In this document: positions 31,063 through 33,807 of the stretch, piece by piece
Position numbering within the stretch: position 1 is the first letter of the stretch
Layout of the letters: every line of letters begins with the position of its first letter
DNA from: Discostella pseudostelligera
Lineage: Eukaryota; Bacillariophyta; Thalassiosirophyceae; Thalassiosirales; Thalassiosiraceae
Assembly (NCBI GenBank): GCA_036940085.1
Contig: JALLBK010000236.1
Location: 1-33,807, forward strand
Length of the DNA: 33,807 nt
Reading direction: 5' to 3'
Position numbers and translations under genes: made by a program
The notes under the pieces: generated by a model
Told to the model about the DNA's origin: nothing
Seen by the model: only the letters and a program-made list of their open reading frames with translations
Database searches by the model: none

Positions 31063-33729
31063 TCAATCAATAACGATGACTTCGTCTATTTCATCATTGT
31101 CAAGTAGATCAATGACCTCCCCATAAGTTTGTGTTGGGAGTTTGCTTCGAGGTGAGAGATCGTCATCATCTAGGCATAGATCAATGACTTCGTTATCAGG
31201 TTGGTCCACTCCTCGGGATGCGGTACACTTTTCAAACGCATCATGGCACCGAGCGGTCAAAGCGCCAAGTAAATTCTGTTGCGCGTTCGGGAGTGGAGAA
31301 TTGTTTTTGGATGGCACGGATGTGCCAGGACATTGCTCTTGTTCAGGAAACACTATAGTTGACATTGGAGCTGTGACCTTCAAATTCTCGGAGAGGTCGA
31401 CAATGCTTGGTGCGTCACAAGATGAACTCAAGTCTACCATATCACCCTCGTTTTCGATATTTTCATCACGACCTTGCATATCTGAGATCGCAGCAGCATC
31501 AAGTACTTCAATTTCATCACCACCATTTTGCGGGCCAAGAATATTTGCTACCAGATGAGGCGGTCCTTCGCCTGCCTGCATACTCATATCGAACCGCTTC
31601 ATCTCGCTCAGCATATTGAGAATTTCATATTTATCTCCTTTTTTCTCAAGGTCTAGAATACGCTTGTGAAGCGCTTGACGGAATGTTGAACCTTTCGACC
31701 GTAGCAGACTGCATTTTGCATGTTTGTTTCTAAGTATCATTCCAGATCTTAGTTCTTCGTGTGATCTGGTGACTGGGGTCATATAATAAATCCACAGCGA
31801 CTTGTATTCACTCTCATCTTGGTCGGATAGTTGACTAGGTTGCGACTTCACCTTAGTAGATGCTGATGCATGAAAACCTGTAGCTTCTTTCGACAGCCTC
31901 TCTGGTGAGCATTGATTTGTCTTACACCGTTTTCTGGTTGGCAGCGATTTGGATGGCGTCGACAAGTACTTTCTTGCCAATCGCCCACGTTTGTACATGA
32001 CCCACGCTTTCGCCTCATCGCCATTCAGTTGCCTAATGATGCTGACTGCCTGCTTGCTCGATTCGAAATACCCGCTGGAGTCAATATTTGGCTGTGACGA
32101 TTGCCGCACTTTAGCATTATATGACGGTAACTCCGGTGGAGAATATCGGTCCGTCGGGAGCCGAGTTCTCTTGGAAGGCAGTGATATGGATGCCGGCATG
32201 GTGATTAACGACAAGATCTCTCCTGTTACCTTATGCTTGCTCTTCGTGCGTAGTGCAAATTCTTTCGACAGCCCCTCTGGTGAGCATTGGTTTGTCTTAC
32301 ACCGTTCCTTGGCTGGCAGCGATGATTTGGATACAGACAATGTAGTCTTCGACGAGGACTTTCTTGCCAATAGCTCACGTTTGTACATGACCCACGCTTT
32401 CGCCTCATCGCCATTCAGTTGCCTAACAATTCGCTCGAATCTATACGCCCGCCTCAGATAGCGGAAGGTCTTTCCTAAAGGTGACACCCAACAGTTCCTC
32501 TTATATCCATTTCGCTCTACTGTTGGTTTTGCTTTCCATCCAGGACCTGGTGCGACGCCCGACCGTAGTTTGGGCAAACTTTCCAAATGTTCCATGATGA
32601 AGTCACTGTCAGCTTTTACCTGCGTCGCCTGGCTCGATTCGAACTGCCCGCTTGAGTCAATGTTTGGCTGTGACGATTGCCGCACTCTAGCATTATATGA
32701 CGGTAACTCCGGTGGAGAATATCGGTCCGTCGGGAGCCGAGCTCTCTTGGAAGGCAGTGATTCGGATGCTGGCATGGTGATTAACGACGATGTCTTCTTC
32801 ATGCGTGCAATTCGCGCTTTCTCATGATGGAAGTTTTGCTTGCTTTTTGGGTCTTCATTTATTCCCGATTCATATGATTCATAAGCTTCTTGAGATGACC
32901 CCTCCGATGGGTATTGGTTTGCCTTACACGGTTTCCTGGCGGGCATTGCAGTCTTTGACGAGGACTTTCTTGCCAATCGCCCACGTTTGTACATGACCCA
33001 CGCTTTCGCCTCATCGCCATTCAATTGCCTAACAATTCGTTCGAATCTATACGCCAATCTAAGACAAATGAATCGCTTTCCTGTAGGGGATATCCAGTGG
33101 ACCCTCTTGAGTCCGTTTGCCTCTGTGATTGGTTGCGCATTCCAACCAGGACCTGGTGCGACACCCGACCGCAGTATGGGCAACCTGTCCAAATTTTCAA
33201 TGATGTAGTCAGCGTCCATTTCTGCCTTTTTCCTACTCCTAGCAGTCATAGTACATGGTGTAATTGACGTTGATGATTGCTGTGCGTCATTATTCGGTGT
33301 TGAAGACCAATCTGGTGGCGAATATCCATCCGGAGGACAGTCACCTGATGACTTCAATTTATTCGCAGTTCGAGTGCCCTCGGTGCATGGTTGTGTTTTA
33401 AGCTGCCCATTTGGCATAATAATTCTTGACTCCTTCGTTTCCTGACAACCCTGTTTGATCTTCTTCTTTTTCGGATTCTCTTGAAGCAATGGTGGTGCAA
33501 ACCGGTTTGTCGGCTTCCGATTCCGCACACTGTACGATGCTAAATGTAGGTCACCATTCGTCTCATCGAACATCGGACGAAGCTGACTTACTTCCACGAC
33601 GTCCAAAGTTCCCATGGTTGACCATCGTACCCTTGCCGTCTGAGGTCCATCATCATCGCCAATAATAAGTGAGACAACAACTGCTAGGTACTCTGTTTTT
33701 CCGATGATGACAAAGACATGTTGTCCCTT
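31063..33729 (-). CDS. Tudor-like / MBD-like repeat protein with C-terminal SIMs (5' partial)
   Basis: The visible last exon encodes 888 residues and starts after a TTTTAG acceptor at 33730; the true start lies beyond the window. The first ~50 residues (GQHVFVIIGKTEYLAVVV, TARVRWSTMGTLDVVEV, LRPMF) look like a small Tudor/SH3-type barrel, so the ATG at 33615 is internal. Two MBD/TAM-like modules follow, each with SGVAPGPGW, a W-[IV]SP-x-GK motif, AYRFERIVRQLNGDEAKAW and VMYKR. A third unit keeps only the RQLNGDEAKAW part. Linkers between units (PTDRYSPPELPSYNA, VRQSSQPNIDSSG) are also repeated almost exactly. The C-terminus carries acidic hydrophobic clusters (VIDLCLDDDD, EVIDLLDNDE, EVIVID) typical of SUMO-interacting motifs. 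Probably a nuclear chromatin reader; methyl-CpG binding is inferred, not shown. Convergent with the helicase (74 nt). Confidence 0.72.
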   Translation of the reverse strand, partial: KGQHVFVIIGKTEYLAVVVSLIIGDDDGPQTARVRWSTMGTLDVVEVSQLRPMFDETNGDLHLASYSVRNRKPTNRFAPPLLQENPKKKKIKQGCQETKESRIIMPNGQLKTQPCTEGTRTANKLKSSGDCPPDGYSPPDWSSTPNNDAQQSSTSITPCTMTARSRKKAEMDADYIIENLDRLPILRSGVAPGPGWNAQPITEANGLKRVHWISPTGKRFICLRLAYRFERIVRQLNGDEAKAWVMYKRGRLARKSSSKTAMPARKPCKANQYPSEGSSQEAYESYESGINEDPKSKQNFHHEKARIARMKKTSSLITMPASESLPSKRARLPTDRYSPPELPSYNARVRQSSQPNIDSSGQFESSQATQVKADSDFIMEHLESLPKLRSGVAPGPGWKAKPTVERNGYKRNCWVSPLGKTFRYLRRAYRFERIVRQLNGDEAKAWVMYKRELLARKSSSKTTLSVSKSSLPAKERCKTNQCSPEGLSKEFALRTKSKHKVTGEILSLITMPASISLPSKRTRLPTDRYSPPELPSYNAKVRQSSQPNIDSSGYFESSKQAVSIIRQLNGDEAKAWVMYKRGRLARKYLSTPSKSLPTRKRCKTNQCSPERLSKEATGFHASASTKVKSQPSQLSDQDESEYKSLWIYYMTPVTRSHEELRSGMILRNKHAKCSLLRSKGSTFRQALHKRILDLEKKGDKYEILNMLSEMKRFDMSMQAGEGPPHLVANILGPQNGGDEIEVLDAAAISDMQGRDENIENEGDMVDLSSSCDAPSIVDLSENLKVTAPMSTIVFPEQEQCPGTSVPSKNNSPLPNAQQNLLGALTARCHDAFEKCTASRGVDQPDNEVIDLCLDDDDLSPRSKLPTQTYGEVIDLLDNDEIDEVIVID
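31955..33195 (-). repeat. Tandem internal duplication within the Tudor/MBD gene
   Basis: Two near-complete module copies (cores about 32940-33195 and 32345-32585) and one truncated copy (about 31955-32055) are separated by near-identical linkers at about 32625-32790 and 32060-32215. DNA identity is high over long blocks, for example the TTTGTACATGACCCACGCTT phrase present in all three copies, which points to recent duplication or gene conversion. Confidence 0.85.
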
Positions 33730-33807
33730 CTAAAACGGTTGATTATTCGTCTGAGGTTTCGGATTGAATTCATCTTGGTTTGTCAGTCTAAACTTTTTGG
33801 TTTCCCC
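33730..33807 (-). other. Probable intron of the Tudor/MBD gene running off the window
   Basis: Immediately upstream of the conserved Tudor-like start there is a TTTTAG acceptor with an in-frame stop inside it. The remaining 72 nt to the edge show no clear donor, so the preceding exon is probably outside the window. Confidence 0.55.

Noticed and set aside
1..33807. CRISPR arrays, tRNA or rRNA genes, insertion sequences or transposons
   Set aside because: No regularly spaced repeats, cloverleaf-like sequences, transposase or reverse-transcriptase motifs were seen in the window.

Overview
The window looks like nuclear DNA from a diatom, most likely a centric one. The reasons are a eukaryotic compact gene layout, short GT-AG introns (74-210 nt) with GTRAGT-type donors, a chitin synthase, and a NAD kinase whose N-terminus reads as a signal peptide followed by an ASAFAP-like A-F motif, the usual plastid-import signature of diatoms. 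I reconstructed thirteen protein genes by joining exons across reading frames; the lineage call is inference.

Layout. 1-1217 holds no gene I can support. 1218-4643 (+) is a five-exon chitin synthase. 4862-6361 (-) is a CMTR1-type cap 2'-O-methyltransferase. 6920-7468 (-) is ATG12, divergent from a three-exon RAD23 at 8019-9735 (+). 10058-15174 (-) is one 1680-residue gene joining an SQ/TQ-containing disordered region, tandem BRCT domains, a BUB1/BUBR1-like pseudokinase and a coiled coil. 15522-18122 (-) is a cytoplasmic dynein intermediate chain with a 17-base assembly gap. 18690-21129 (+) is an Ala/Glu-rich helical membrane protein that I do not recognise. 21264-22550 (-) is a JmjC/cupin-like oxygenase, divergent from NAD kinase at 22756-24600 (+); both have possible plastid presequences. 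24726-25786 (-) is an HDHD1-like HAD phosphatase, divergent from SEC61 alpha (26206-27723, +). 28021-30988 (+) is a DEAH-box helicase, and 31063-33729 (-, 5' partial) is a Tudor-like/MBD-like repeat protein with SUMO-interacting motifs at its C-terminus.

These are mostly housekeeping genes packed head-to-head and tail-to-tail, with convergent gaps of 74-322 nt and divergent gaps of 205-567 nt. They do not form a single pathway, though neighbours share themes: ATG12 with RAD23 (protein turnover), and the JmjC-like gene with NAD kinase (both possibly plastid). A TGGCGGGA/TTCCCGCC motif resembling an E2F site recurs in several of the promoter regions.

The strongest candidates for something undescribed are the BRCT-BUB pseudokinase fusion, the unknown Ala/Glu-rich membrane protein, and the Tudor/MBD/SIM repeat protein. 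All gene models come from reading splice sites and family motifs by eye; no alignment or database search was run.
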